Below, in pieces: positions 15,276 to 35,640 of a stretch of DNA of 64,000 nucleotides. Source of the DNA: Bretschneidera sinensis (taxonomy: Eukaryota > Streptophyta > Magnoliopsida > Brassicales > Akaniaceae); assembly GCA_023935145.1 (NCBI GenBank), contig CM043703.1, forward strand, positions 21,377,227-21,441,226, given 5' to 3'. Under the pieces are notes generated by a model that was given only the letters and a program-made list of their open reading frames with translations, did no database searches and was not told where the DNA came from. How positions within the stretch are numbered: position 1 is the first letter of the stretch; each line of letters begins with the position of its first letter. Both the position numbers and the translations under genes were made by a program.

Positions 15276-16472
15276 CTAGACAGCCTCTTTAGACACCACA
15301 TTCTCACAACTGCCACTATCTATGATCATCTTGCAGACTTTATCGGAAACTGTACAGGTCGTGTGGAAAATATTGTTCCTTAACCAATCGTCCCCTGAAT
15401 CGCCCTTGGGGGTCAATAGACTCTTACGAACGACCAAGGTCTCATGGCCATCCCCATACAACACATCTCCATATTCACCATCGTCATACACAGGCTCCCC
15501 AATCTCCTCCGTGTCATCTACCCCATCATCCTCAATCAGAAGATTTTTGCCTTTATTACTAGCAGGCTTCCTGCACTCAGGTGATTTATGCCCATGTTCA
15601 CCACATCTGAAACATCTAATATTCAGATTAGGGTTACCTTGAGGTGGTTGCTGAAGAGGATGGGATTCCTGAGGGAGAACTGGCCGATTATTTTGATCGC
15701 CTCTGTTCATTGGCCTCCTGTTCTGCTGTTTTTCCACCGCAAGTGCACGCTGATATGCTTCTGAAACTGTCCACAGCGAGTGAAGGTTGAGGACATCCTG
15801 TAGGGGCTGCCGTAATCCCCCTAAATACCGTGCCACCATCTGCTCCTCTGTCTCAAATAAATCGTTCCAGGCAATCAACTGATAGAATTCCTCCGTGTAA
15901 TCATCCACCGATCTCGTGCCCTGCCTCAACGAATGAAGACGCTGAAACAAGGTTTGAGTGTAACCGAAAGGAAGGAAGTGACCCGTCATCTTCTTCTTCA
16001 TCTTCTCCCAATCTGTAATCTTGGCTTTGCCCTGCCGATCACGCGAACGCCTCAACTGCTCCCACCACGCAGATGCTATGCCCTTCAGTTTGATGGCGAC
16101 CAGTTTCACCTTCACACGATCTGGGACTTCCTTGTACTCGAAAATACGCTCCACTTCATTCAACCAATCAACGAATTCCTTGGCCTGTAACGTACCAGAA
16201 AACTCGGGCAGATCAACTCTGAAATCGAGGTCTCTATAACGTTCTTCCCGACCATGGTGCTCCCAGAATCGAGCAGGATTGTGATGTGGGTTTTCGAAAC
16301 TAGAATCGGAATCGTGATCTTCAATCTCACGATCACCGAAATTTTGCGCCGCTAGACGCTGGGTTAACTCTGCAACTTGCTGCTGTAAATCGTAAATCAT
16401 CGCATCCTGAACGTTACGATCATGGCGTGGGGCTTCCTCATTCGGAACCTGCCTGCGACGACCACCAGCCAT
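15276..16472 (-). CDS. gag: E1 Gag polyprotein, 398 codons open, running into protease
   Basis: This is the capsid/nucleocapsid protein of the Ty3/gypsy element. From the ATG at 16472 it shows a basic, Arg-rich N-terminus, a short heptad-like stretch (LQQQVAELTQRLAAQ, about residues 29-43), the retrotransposon Gag core (FVDWLNEVERIFEYKEVPD near 105-120; WWEQLRRSRDR near 140), a CX2CX4HX4C knuckle CFRCGEHGHKSPEC near residue 290, an acidic linker, and the aspartic protease motif IIDSGSCENVV near 385. It ends at a TAG (15276-15278) where E2 has CAG, so the stop looks acquired and the ancestor would have read on into pol. It is the best-preserved Gag frame in the window. Confidence 0.85.
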   Translation of the reverse strand: MAGGRRRQVPNEEAPRHDRNVQDAMIYDLQQQVAELTQRLAAQNFGDREIEDHDSDSSFENPHHNPARFWEHHGREERYRDLDFRVDLPEFSGTLQAKEFVDWLNEVERIFEYKEVPDRVKVKLVAIKLKGIASAWWEQLRRSRDRQGKAKITDWEKMKKKMTGHFLPFGYTQTLFQRLHSLRQGTRSVDDYTEEFYQLIAWNDLFETEEQMVARYLGGLRQPLQDVLNLHSLWTVSEAYQRALAVEKQQNRRPMNRGDQNNRPVLPQESHPLQQPPQGNPNLNIRCFRCGEHGHKSPECRKPASNKGKNLLIEDDGVDDTEEIGEPVYDDGEYGDVLYGDGHETLVVRKSLLTPKGDSGDDWLRNNIFHTTCTVSDKVCKMIIDSGSCENVVSKEAV

Positions 16473-16508
16473 GGAACTGATGAAATCTTGACCTAGGAAA
16501 ACGCTGAA

Positions 16509-16520
16509 GCTCTGATACCA
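16509..16520 (-). other. E1 primer-binding site (initiator Met tRNA)
   Basis: The minus strand reads TGGTATCAGAGC two bases downstream of the 5' LTR. This is the standard plant primer site complementary to the 3' end of tRNA-iMet. Confidence 0.9.
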
Positions 16521-16522
16521 AC

Positions 16523-16979
16523 TGACGCCGGGCAGAATAGCGATTATTCTGCAGGCTAGTCAAACAAATCATTCACAAGGAGTAACACAAGAAAAACCCT
16601 AAAAAAACAATACAGAGAAACAGCTCTGATGTTTTATTTAAAATTATGCAAATTCAATAATAATGTTTACAAAACCCTAAGACTTTATTTATAAGGTCAA
16701 AACAAAATAAAAAAATTAAATTAAGGCTGTAATTAAAATAACTAAAATAAAAAGTTTCCTAAAAACTGTAAACTGCCAATTTGAGGGCCTAAACGTCGTT
16801 TTTTGGCTTTAAAATGACGACGATAAAAACAGACTCAGTTTTGTTCGTTGGCCCAATTCTATTCAAACTAGGGTCTTTCGGGCCTGATCTGAGCCCGTGG
16901 CCTGTTCTAGGTAGTCCACCTGCCAGTTCTACGCTGATCTGCTAGCTCTGCATCATCTGACTTGGATCCTCGTGCGTCA
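16523..16979 (-). repeat. E1 5' LTR (457 bp)
   Basis: On the plus strand it is bounded by TGACGCC and GCGTCA, and it begins two bases from the primer site. It shares variants with E2's right LTR (for example CCCAATTC and GGCTTTAAAATGA) and not with E2's left LTR, so the two are orthologous ends of one insertion. Confidence 0.9.
16686..16693 (-). promoter_or_regulatory. LTR TATA box (E1)
   Basis: The minus strand reads TATAAATA. It lies inside what is a palindrome in other family members (GACCTTATTTATAAGGTC); here one arm has C to T. Transcription would run leftward through U5, the primer site and gag. Confidence 0.6.
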
Positions 16980-17893
16980 ATATATTTTTGATCAAATGAA
17001 CCTAAAACCTGTTAGGAACTTTTCTGGAGCAAGAATAAAAAACTAGAAATGAAAGAAGATAAGAAAAATGAATTTGAGACTTCGAATCATATTAATCAAT
17101 ATTTTATTTGCCAATGGCAAATCTATAGAATCCCCTAAGAATTCTCTTTGAAAGAGTGAAAACTATAGCTGTATAATTTTTCTGAATTTTAAAAGAAGAG
17201 AAGAAATCTGTAAAAATGGAGTTAGTTCTTTTCTGGAAGTTATTTGAAGTACTTTTTGTGATTTTAAACTTCCAACAGTCAGAAAGGTCAAGAGTTAGGA
17301 CTTAAAAGACAGCTTTTGAAGAAATACACAACTCTTCTTGAAAACCCAATTGGTGAATTTAAATTTTTTTGGACATTATGACATAGTCGACTCTCAGTCT
17401 GTCCAAAATGACAGTTGATTGTCTCTCAAACGCAGTTAACTGTCTGTTGTTTTTAAAACAAAAATTCTAACAAAACCAACATTGACTAGCTTTTGAGACC
17501 ATGGGTTCAATCATTTACCATGTCATTTAAACTTTGCCCGCTTTGAAGTTTCGGTAAGGACATTTCATTTAGATGTGTGTTGGTTTAAAAAAATAGTGTT
17601 AGTCAAACGAGTTTTGTTTGCTATTGTGAGAAAGTTCCTAACTTAAGGGATCATATCCTTGCTCGAATCATGTCCAGTTACGTTGTTGACAATAAATTCG
17701 ACTACCATGTTATTTAAAAATGCATCATGTTAAGTTATGTTGTTGATGCCGCAATCAAATCTACCATCAACAACTCAACTAAACGAATCCACTGTCAACA
17801 ATACAACTGGATAGCACAATTGGGCAAACCTACTGTCAACAGCACAACTGGACATGATCGTAATTGCACAACTGAACATAATCCCAACCGAAC
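16980..17893. repeat. Tandem unit 3a (spacer fragment)
   Basis: It corresponds to about 1526-2438 of unit 1 and begins exactly at the retroelement edge with the target sequence. It shares private variants with 35636-36545, the sequence to the right of E2 (for example GCATCATG, and CAACAACTCAAC where unit 1 has CAACAGCACAGC). At about 17893 it jumps back to the sequence equivalent to position 968 of unit 1. No gene is present. Confidence 0.85.
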
Positions 17894-23390
<5,497 letters not shown>

Positions 23391-25428
23391 AAGTCCATTC
23401 AAATGCTTAAAAAAAGAATATAAAATTACTTTTCTTTTACAATTTATAAATTTGCAATTTACCAGCCTTCAGGAACCTTTTTGAGAATATTAAGATGAGC
23501 AATCCTTGTAGAATTTAGAGTGGGATTCATATATACTATATAAACCTGTATTAATTAATGTCACAAACTAACCACGAGTAATCAAATAAATTGTTCACGA
23601 AGATGAGGACTTTGAAGAAAAAAATGAAGAATTAATGACGAAGATAGTAAGAATTGTTGTGATAATTTTTCATGCCTGTCTTGGGGGCTGATCAGTCTCT
23701 GCATAGCAATAGCTATTGATAAGAAATGTAAAAAAAATTGTGAACACTGGGAGTCGTCTTGATGGGCTCGAGTGCAGAATCATGTTGCTGTGATGCTAAT
23801 TAAATTGTGACTTTTGATCTTAGATGGAAGCTTAATTCTGCAGGAGGAATTAGTGCAATTCATTGTGGGAGTGGGAGTGGGAGTGGGAGTGGGAGTTGGT
23901 GTGAGAGTTAGGAGTTAGGAAATGGAGGATATGTAACCTCCTCTGTTGGGAGTTTTTTTAATGGCTCTGTTTGGGAGTTACATTATATGGTTTTCTTAAT
24001 GCTTAATTTCATAGAAAACGTTTGCATAAAATAATAGGTACTATAAATTATCTACATTATATTGATTGTGCGATTAAAATTAACTTACATACTCAATTTC
24101 TTCATTGGCTGACATATATTCCATCAAGATTCTTTGAATTGTTTTATGAAGTTGCATTCTATAGCATACCACAAGTAATCTCTATTGTATTTCTATGAGG
24201 TTGCAAGTTTAAATCTCCAAATATCTTATATTATTGTAAATAATTAACAACAAAATTAATCTCAGTAGAAATTTTTTTATTCTGATGACTCACATACCAT
24301 ATCAGTAATGTAAACAAGGAAAAATCATCTTATATATATTTTTGATCAAATGAACCTAAAACCTGTTAGGAAATTTTCTGGAGTAAGAATTAAAGACTAG
24401 AAATGAAAGAAGATAAGAAAAACGAATTTGAGACTTCGAATCACATTAATCAATATTTTATTTGCCAATGGCAAATCTATAGAATCCCCTAAGAATTCTC
24501 TTTGAAAGAGTGAAAACTATAGCTGTATAATTTTTCTGAGTTTTAAAAGAAGAGAAAAAATCAGTAAAAATGGAGTTAGTTCTTTTCTGGAAGTTATTTG
24601 AAGTACTTATTGTGATTTTAAACTTCCAACAGTCAGAAAGTTCAAGAGTAATGACTTAAAAGACAGCTTTTGAAGAAATACACAACTCTTCTTGAAAACC
24701 CAATCGGGGAATTTAATGTTTTTTGAACATTATGACACAGTCGACTCTCAGTCTGTCCAAAATGACAGTTGATTGTCTCCTAAACACAGTTAACTATCTT
24801 TTGTTTTTAAAACAAAAATTCTAACAAAACCAACATTGACTAGCTTTTGAGACCATGGGTTCAATCATTTACCATGTCATTTAAACTTTGCCCGCTTTGA
24901 AGTCTCAGCAAGGAGATTTCATTTAGATGTGTGTTGGTTTAAAAAAATAGTGTTAGTCAAACGAGTATTGTTTGCTATTGTGAGAAAGTTCCTAACTTAA
25001 GGGATCATATCCTTGCTCGAATCATGTCCAGTTATGTTGTTGACAATAAATTCAACTACCATGTTATTTAAAAATGCATAATGTTAAGTTATGTTGTTGA
25101 TGCCGTAATCAAATCTACCGTCAACAACACAGCTAAACGAATCCACTGTCAACAATACAACTGGATAGCACAATTGGGCAAACCTACTGTCAACAGCACA
25201 ACTGGACATGATCGTAATTGCACAACTGAACATAATCCCAGCCGCAGAGATCTGGTCCCTTAACTTAGTATACCAATATGTAACCCTTATTGTTAGCTTA
25301 TTATTATTATTATTTATAGAAAAAAGGTAGAAACAACATATTTTACCCAATAAAGGATGATTTATTCATATTAATGTTACATTTTAGTTCATCAATCACA
25401 CCACAAAGAAGTGAATATATGGAAACCT
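23391..25428. other. Spacer of unit 4, no gene seen
   Basis: This is AT-rich DNA with the same microsatellites as the other units. The open frames at 25081-25263 and 25084-25350 are opposite-strand overlaps of repeat sequence with no recognisable family. Confidence 0.6.
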
Positions 25429-29440
<4,012 letters not shown>

Positions 29441-30399
29441 TAGAACAAAATTCATCATGGTCAGGAAGTCCATTCAAATGCTTAAAAAAAGAATATAAAA
29501 TTACTTTTCTTTTACAATTTATAAATTTGCAATTTACCAGCCTTCAAGAACCTTTTTGAGAATATTAAGATGAGCAATCCTTGTAGAATTTAGAGTGGGA
29601 TTCATATATACTATATAAACCTGTATTAATTAATGTCACATACTAACCACGAGTAATCAAATAAATTGTTCACGAAGATGAGGACTTTGAAGAAAAAAAA
29701 TGAAGAATTAATGACAAAGATAGTAAGAATTGTTGTAATAATTTTTCATGCCTGTCTTGGGGGCTTATCAGTCTCCGCATAGCAATAGCTATTGACAAGA
29801 AATGTTAAAAAAATTGTGAACACTGGGAGTCGTCTTGAAGGGCTCGAGTGCAGAATCATGTTGCCGTGATGCTAATTAAATTGTGACTTTTGATCTTAGA
29901 TGGAAGCTTAATTCTGCAGGAGGAATTAGTGCAATTCGTTGTGGGAGTTGGAGTGGGAGTTGGAGTGAGAGTTAGGAGTTAGGAAATGGAGGATATGTAA
30001 CCTCCTCTGTTGGGAGTTTTTTTTTTATGGCTCTGTTTGGGAGTTACATTATATGGTTTTCTTAATGCTTAATTTCATAGAAAACGTTTGCATAAAATAA
30101 TAGGTAAAATAAATTATCTATGTTATATTGATTGTGCGATTAAAATTAACTTACATACTCAATTTCTTCATTGGCTGACATATATTCCATCAAGATTCTT
30201 TGAATTGTTTTATGAAGTTGCATTCTCTAGTATACCACAAGTAATCTCTATTGTATTTCTATGAGGTTGCAAGTTTAAATCTCCAAATATCTTATATTAT
30301 TGTAAATGATTAACAAAAAAATTAATCTCAGTAGAAATTTTTTTATTCTGATGACTCACATACTATATCAGTAATGTAAACATGGAAAAATCATCTTAT

Positions 30400-30404
30400 A
30401 TATA
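30400..30404. repeat. E2 target-site duplication, left copy (ATATA)
   Basis: ATATA directly precedes the LTR start TGACGCC and is repeated at 35636-35640. A 5-bp duplication is normal for Ty3/gypsy integrase. Confidence 0.9.
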
Positions 30405-30859
30405 TGACGCCGGGAAGAATAGCGATTATTCTGCAGGCTAGTCGAACAGATCGTTCATAGGGAGTAACACAAGAAAAACCCTAAAAAACAATACAGAGAA
30501 ATAGCTCTGATGTTTTATTGAAAATTATGCAAATTCAATAATAATGTTTACGAAACCCTAAGACGTTATTTATAAGGTCAAAACAAAATAGGAAAATTAA
30601 ATTAAGGCTGTAATTAAAATAACTAAAATAAAAAGTTTCCTAAAAACTGTAAACTGCCAATTTGAGGACCTAAACGTCGTTTTTGGCTTAAAAATGACGA
30701 CACTAAGAGAAAACTCAGTTTTGTTCGTTGGCCCGTTTCCAATCAGACTAGGGTCTTTCGGGCCTGATCTGAGCCCGTGGCCCGTTCTAGAGAGTCCACC
30801 TGCCAGTTCTGCGTGAATCTGCCAACTCTACATCATCTGACTTGGATCCTCCTGCGTCA
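30405..30859 (-). repeat. E2 3' LTR (455 bp)
   Basis: It is bounded by TGACGCC at the left and GCGTCA at the right on the plus strand. It contains the last codons and the stop of pol (30787). The TATA motif is kept, but one palindrome arm has changed (GACGTTATTTATAAGGTC). Confidence 0.9.
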
Positions 30860-31251
30860 GTAGCCTCGGATTGGAAAGAACTCGTCCTCGAGTTCACAAT
30901 AGCTTCATCAGAATCCTCAAAACAAGGACTCAGGTCTTTCACATTAAATACATCAGAAGTCCTCAGATGACTGGGTAGGTGTAGTCTGTAGGCGTTATCA
31001 TTGATCTTCTGCAAGATCTCACAGGGTCCAATCTTTCGCTCCTTAAGCTTATTATACTCTCCCATGGGAAAACGATCACGAGTTAATACTGCCCAAACAA
31101 AATCACCAACATCAAAAAGTACCTGACGACGGTGATTGTCGCTCTGAGTCTTGTACTTGGCATTACTGTCGTAAATGGCTAGCTTCACCTGCTTATGGAT
31201 ACCCCGAAGATGTTCTGCCATCTCATCTGCCTTGGGATTCAAACGACCCAC
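30787..31251 (-). pseudogene. E2 integrase C-terminal part
   Basis: It continues the integrase frame after a TGA at 31252-31254. It shows the usual Ty3/gypsy tail: FDVGDFVWAVLTRDRFPMGE, then KIGPCEILQKINDNAYRLHL, then LPSHLRTSDVFNVKDLSPCF, and an acidic, Ser-rich end. The last 24 or so codons lie in the 3' LTR. The stretch from SDVFNV to the end is the piece kept in every miniature unit of the array at 41761-64000. Confidence 0.85.
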
Positions 31252-31338
31252 TCATGGAATAGGGGCTAAGTCGAGCACTCCAGATGGATTCTGACCATAC
31301 ACAATCTCAAATGGGCTCATTCCTGTGGTTCTGTTTTT

Positions 31339-33657
31339 CTACCTGTTAGAGGCAAATTCTGTTTGAGGTAATGCGAGATCCCACTGCTTTGGTTTAGTTC
31401 CTGCTAAGCTCCTCAAAAGCTTTCCCAAACTCTGGTTCACCACCTTGGTCTGACCATCTGTTTGAGGATGATAGGCGCTGCTAAAATTTAACTTCGTCCC
31501 CAGCTTCTCCCATAAACTCTTCCAGAACTGACTCATGAACTTGGTGTCACGATCTGAAGTGATGGATCGGGGAACACCATGCAAACGCACAATCTCCTTG
31601 AAATAAAGATGAGCGATCCTGGTAGCATCCATTGTCTTCCTACAAGGTATGAAATGGGTCATCTTGGAAAATCTGTCAACCACAACCAAAATAGAATCCA
31701 AGCCTCGTTGGGTACGGGGTAAGCCCAACATAAAGTTCATATTAACATCGAACCAAAGGGCTTCAGGTGCAGGTAAGGGTGTGTATAGACCCGTATTAGT
31801 GAGAACTCCCTTGGACCACTGGCACACATAACAACGCTCCCCATGATGAGCCACATCACTGGTCAATTTGGGCCAATAATAGTTAGAGGAAATCAGGGCC
31901 AATGTCTTATCTCGCCCAAAGTGACCTTCATTATGAAGTTCAATAATAATCTGCTGCCTTAGTGAACAATCTGGAACGCACAACTGCAATCCATGAAATA
32001 GATAACCATTATGCAAAATAAAATCATGTCGTTGACCAGTAGTTACCTCTTGTATTATCCTCCCGAAGGAAGGATCTGCAGCATACATATCTGAGAAGAC
32101 CTCAAATCCCATAATTCTGGTGCTCATAGTGGTGAGAAGTAATGTACGACGGCTCAGTGCATCTGCGACATGGTTCAGACTTCCTGCTTGGTGCCTCAGT
32201 GCAAACGTGAATTCCTGCAAGTACGCCACCCAATTGGCATGCCGCCTACTCAGCTTGTGTTGGCCATTGATGTACTTCAGGGCCTCATGATCAGTGATAA
32301 GAATAAATTCCCTCTGCACTAGGTAGTGACGCCAATGTTTCAGGGACTGAACTATGGCATAGAATTCCATATCATAGGTGGAGTAACTCTTTTTTGATCC
32401 TGATAACTTCTCACTGAAAAAAGCTACTGGTCGCCCTTCTTGACTTAGAACACCACCAATACCCACTCCTGATGCATCATAATTTACCTCAAACACCTTT
32501 TTGAAATCAAGAAGTGCTAAAACTGGTGCCTCTGTCATCTTCTGTTTGACCAATTGAAAGCTGGTTTCTGCCTCCTCGGACCACTGAAAATCACGCCCCT
32601 TAAGGCACTCTATGATAGGAGCAATCAAAGTGCTGAAATTTCTGATGAACCAGCGGTAGAAGGAAGCTAATCCATGGAAACTTCTTACATCGTGCAAGGT
32701 CCTCGGTGTAGGCCATTCCAAGACCGCATCTACCTTCGAATGATCTGCTTGAACATCATCAGTAGATACAACAAAACCCAAAAAAGTAACAGAAGTAGTG
32801 AAGAAAGAACACTTCTTCTGATTGACGTACAGGTGCTCTGTCCTCAACAAATTAAAAACAACACGGAGGTGATCAAAATGTGACTCCCACGTCGGACTAT
32901 AAATGAGGATGTCATCGAAGTAAACTACAACAAACTTCCCCATGAAAGGCCGTAAAACCTGATGCATGAACCTCATAAATGTGCTGGGCGCATTGGACAG
33001 CCCAAAAGGCATGACCATACACTCATACAACCCATGCTGCGTCTTAAACGCTGTCTTCCACTTATCTCCAGGCCTTATTCTGATATGGTGATATCCGCTC
33101 CTAAGGTCAATTTTGGAGAAGACCTTAGAACCGGATAGCTGGTCTAACATATCATCCAGGCGGGGAATTGGGAACCGGAATTTCACTGTGATCCTGTTGA
33201 TGGCTCTGCTATCAACACACATACGCCAAGAACCATCATTCTTCGGCACTAGTAGGGCAGGAACCGCGCATGGGCTCATACTCTCACGGACGTAGCCCCT
33301 CTCCAACAACTCTATCACCTGTTGCTGCAACTCTTCAGATTCCTTGGGACTGTGGCGATACGCCGGTCGATTAGGTAAACCAGACCCTGGAACAAGGTCG
33401 ATCTGATGTTGAATGTCCCTCATAGGTGGCAACCCAGGAGGAAGATCCTCTGGCATCAGGTCATAAAACTCTACCATCAGCTGTTGTACTTCGGCGGGTA
33501 ATTCTAGATTCAGATCTGCTGCACTATTCCCACAAGGCAGCAGAGCATAAACCATGTCTACATGCTCAACTTCCGCTAAAAACCTGGACATCAAAAGCAG
33601 ATTAGTATTATTGGAAATCGGGGTAGGAGTGATTCCTTCCCGACAATGTGCCAACAC
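31339..33657 (-). pseudogene. pol: E2 pol: reverse transcriptase, RNase H, integrase (772 codons open)
   Basis: This long open stretch holds the RT linker ([11 protein letters not shown] near residue 70), RT with [15 protein letters not shown] and YFDDILIYS (near 248), RNase H with [13 protein letters not shown] and TDHEALKYI, the integrase HHCC finger ([11 protein letters not shown] ... CYVCQ) and the integrase core (about 610-745). The core looks catalytically dead. The first acidic residue, which by the family motif should follow VNM, is Asn (codon at 31735-31737), and the Glu expected in the [10 protein letters not shown] motif is Lys (31444-31446). The middle Asp (ITSDRDTKF) is kept. It ends at TAG 31339-31341 inside what should still be integrase. 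RT and RNase H show no obvious lesion. Confidence 0.9.
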
Positions 33658-33696
33658 AATCTTCTTCCCTTTGATGCTAAGGGAGTATGTGTTTTT

Positions 33697-35124
33697 TCAC
33701 CCATCATGAATAACATTACGATCATACTGCCAAGGTCTGCCTAACAATACATGACAAGCATCCATACACACAACATCACACCAAGCATTATCGAAATATC
33801 TCTTACCAATCGAAAAAGAAACTAGGCAACGCCTATCCACCGTTACCTCCCTGCCTTGATTTAGCCAAGACAATTTGTACGGCTTAGGATGATGATCTAT
33901 TTTCAACTGCAGTTTCTGGACAGCCTCTTCAGACACCACATTCTCACAACTGCCACTATCTATGATCATCTTGCAGACTTTATCGGCAACTGTACAGGTC
34001 GTGTGGAAAATATTGTTCCTCAACCAATCGTCCCCTGAATCGCCCTTGGGGGTCAGTAGACTCTTACGAACGACCAAGGTCTCATGGCCATCCCCATACA
34101 ACACATCTCCATATTCATCATCATCATACACAGGCTCCCCAATCTCCTCGGTTTCGTCTACCCCATCATCCTCAATCAGGAGATTTTTGCCTTTATTACT
34201 AGCAGGCTTCCTGCACTCAGGTGATTTATGCCCATGTTCATCACATCTGAAACATCTAATATTCGGATTAGGGTTACCTTGATGTGGTTGCTGAAGAGGA
34301 TGGGATTCCTGAGGGAGAACTGGCCGATTGTTTTGATCGCCTCTGTTCATTAGCCTCCTGTTCTGCTGTTTTTCCACCGCAAGTGCACACTAATATGATT
34401 CTAAAACTGTCCACAGCGAGTGAAGGTTGAGGACATCCTGTAGGGGCTGCCGTAATCCCCCTAAATACCGTGCCACCATCTGCTCCTCTGTCTCAGATAA
34501 ATCGTTCCGGGCAATCAACTGATAGAATTCCTCCGTGTAATCATCCACCGATCTCGTGCCTTGCCTCACCGAATGAAGACACTGAAACAAGGTCTGAGTG
34601 TAACCGAAATGAAGGAAGTGACCCTTCATCTTCTTTTTCATCTTCTCCCAATCTGTAATCTTGGCTTTGCTCTGCCGATCACGCGAACACCTCAACTGCT
34701 CCCACCACGCAGATGCTATGCCCTTCAGTTTGATGGCGACCAGTTTCACCTTCACACGATCTGGGACTTCCTTGTACTCGAAAATACGCCCCACTTCATT
34801 CAACCAATCAACGAATCCCTTGGCCTGTAACATACCAGAAAACTCGGGCAGATCAACTCTGAAACCGAGGTCTCTATAACGTTTTTCCTGACCACGGTGC
34901 TCCCAGAATCGAGCAGGATTGTGATGTGGGTTTTTGAAATTAGAATCGGAATCGTGATCTTCAATCTCACGATCACCGAAATTTTGCGCCGCTAGACGCT
35001 GGGTTAACTCTGCAACTTGCCGCTGTAAATCCTAAATCAACGCATCCTGAACGTTACGATCATGGCGTGGGGCTTCCTCATTCGGAACCTGCCCGCGACG
35101 ACCATGACCACGACCACCAGCCAT
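33697..35124 (-). pseudogene. gag: E2 gag and protease, with three in-frame stops
   Basis: It starts at the ATG at 35122-35124 (MAGGRGHGRRGQVPNEEAP). Stops occur at 35032-35034 (TAG, where E1 has a Tyr codon), at 34390-34392 (TAG, where E1 has CAG) and at 33697-33699 (TGA, where E1 has CGA). Between them are the Gag core, the CX2CX4HX4C knuckle (CFRCDEHGHKSPEC) and the protease DSG motif (IIDSGSCENVVS). Since E1 and E2 descend from one insertion, these stops arose after the copies separated. Confidence 0.9.
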
Positions 35125-35160
35125 GGAACTGATGAAATCTTGACCTAGGAAAACGCTGAA

Positions 35161-35172
35161 GCTCTGATACCA
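35161..35172 (-). other. E2 primer-binding site (initiator Met tRNA)
   Basis: TGGTATCAGAGC on the minus strand, two bases inside the 5' LTR edge. It is identical to the E1 site and to most units of the array. Confidence 0.92.
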
Positions 35173-35174
35173 AC

Positions 35175-35635
35175 TGACGACGGGCAGAATAGCGATTATT
35201 ATGCAGGCTAGTCGAACAAATCGTTCACAGGGAGTAACACAAGAAAAACCCTAAAAAAACAATACAGAGAAACAGCTTTGATGTTTTTATTTAAAATTAT
35301 GCAAATTCAATAATAATGTTTACGAAACCCTAAGACCTTATTTATAAGGTCAAAACAAAATAAAAAAAAAATAAAATTAAGGCTGTAATTAAAATAACTA
35401 AAATAAAAAGTTTCTTAAAAACTGTAAACTGCCAAATTGAGGGCCTAAACGTCGTTTTTTGGCTTTAAAATGATGACGCTAAAAACAAACTCAGTTTTGT
35501 TCGTTGGCCCAATTCCAATCAGATTAGGGTCTTTCGGGCCTGATCTGAGCCCGTGGCCTGTTCTAGGTAGTCCACCTGCCAGTTCTGCTCTAATCTGCCA
35601 GCTCTACATCATCTGACTTGGATCCTCGCGCGTCA
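35175..35635 (-). repeat. E2 5' LTR (461 bp)
   Basis: It runs from TGACGAC to GCGTCA on the plus strand and is followed directly by ATATA. Transcription of the element would start here and run leftward. Confidence 0.92.
35339..35346 (-). promoter_or_regulatory. LTR TATA box (E2)
   Basis: TATAAATA on the minus strand sits at the centre of the perfect palindrome GACCTTATTTATAAGGTC. The distance to the U5 end (about 165 bp) allows an R-U5 region of ordinary length. Confidence 0.65.
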
Positions 35636-35640
35636 ATATA
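35636..35640. repeat. E2 target-site duplication, right copy (ATATA)
   Basis: It matches 30400-30404 and directly follows GCGTCA. The same ATATA follows the E1 LTR at 16980-16984. Confidence 0.9.

Larger units (their letters stand above)
13470..16979 (-). mobile_element. Truncated Ty3/gypsy LTR retrotransposon E1
   Basis: On the minus strand: 5' LTR (16979-16523), tRNA-iMet primer site, gag with zinc knuckle, protease start, reverse transcriptase and most of RNase H. The sequence ends abruptly near 13470, so integrase and the 3' LTR are missing. The right edge (GCGTCA, then ATATATTTTTGATC) is the same insertion point as in E2 (35635/35636), and the LTR shares diagnostic bases with E2's right LTR. 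E1 is therefore a duplicated copy of the same insertion, later truncated. Confidence 0.9.
30405..35635 (-). mobile_element. Full-length Ty3/gypsy retrotransposon E2 (5231 bp)
   Basis: It has two LTRs, a tRNA-iMet primer site, gag with zinc knuckle, protease, RT, RNase H and integrase in Ty3/gypsy order, and a 5-bp target duplication. Pol ends 73 bases inside the 3' LTR. I see no chromodomain and no obvious polypurine tract. RT motifs and an integrase C-terminus that overlaps the LTR suggest a chromovirus, possibly the CRM (centromeric) clade, but that is an inference needing a tree. Five nonsense codons and two changed integrase catalytic residues make it non-autonomous. The LTRs differ at roughly 30-40 positions by eye, so the insertion is not young. 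Confidence 0.93.

Noticed and set aside
30405..31251. Chromodomain at the integrase C-terminus.
   Set aside because: The tail after SDVFNVKDLSPCF is short, acidic and Ser-rich and ends in the LTR. No aromatic-cage pattern of an ordinary chromodomain is visible.
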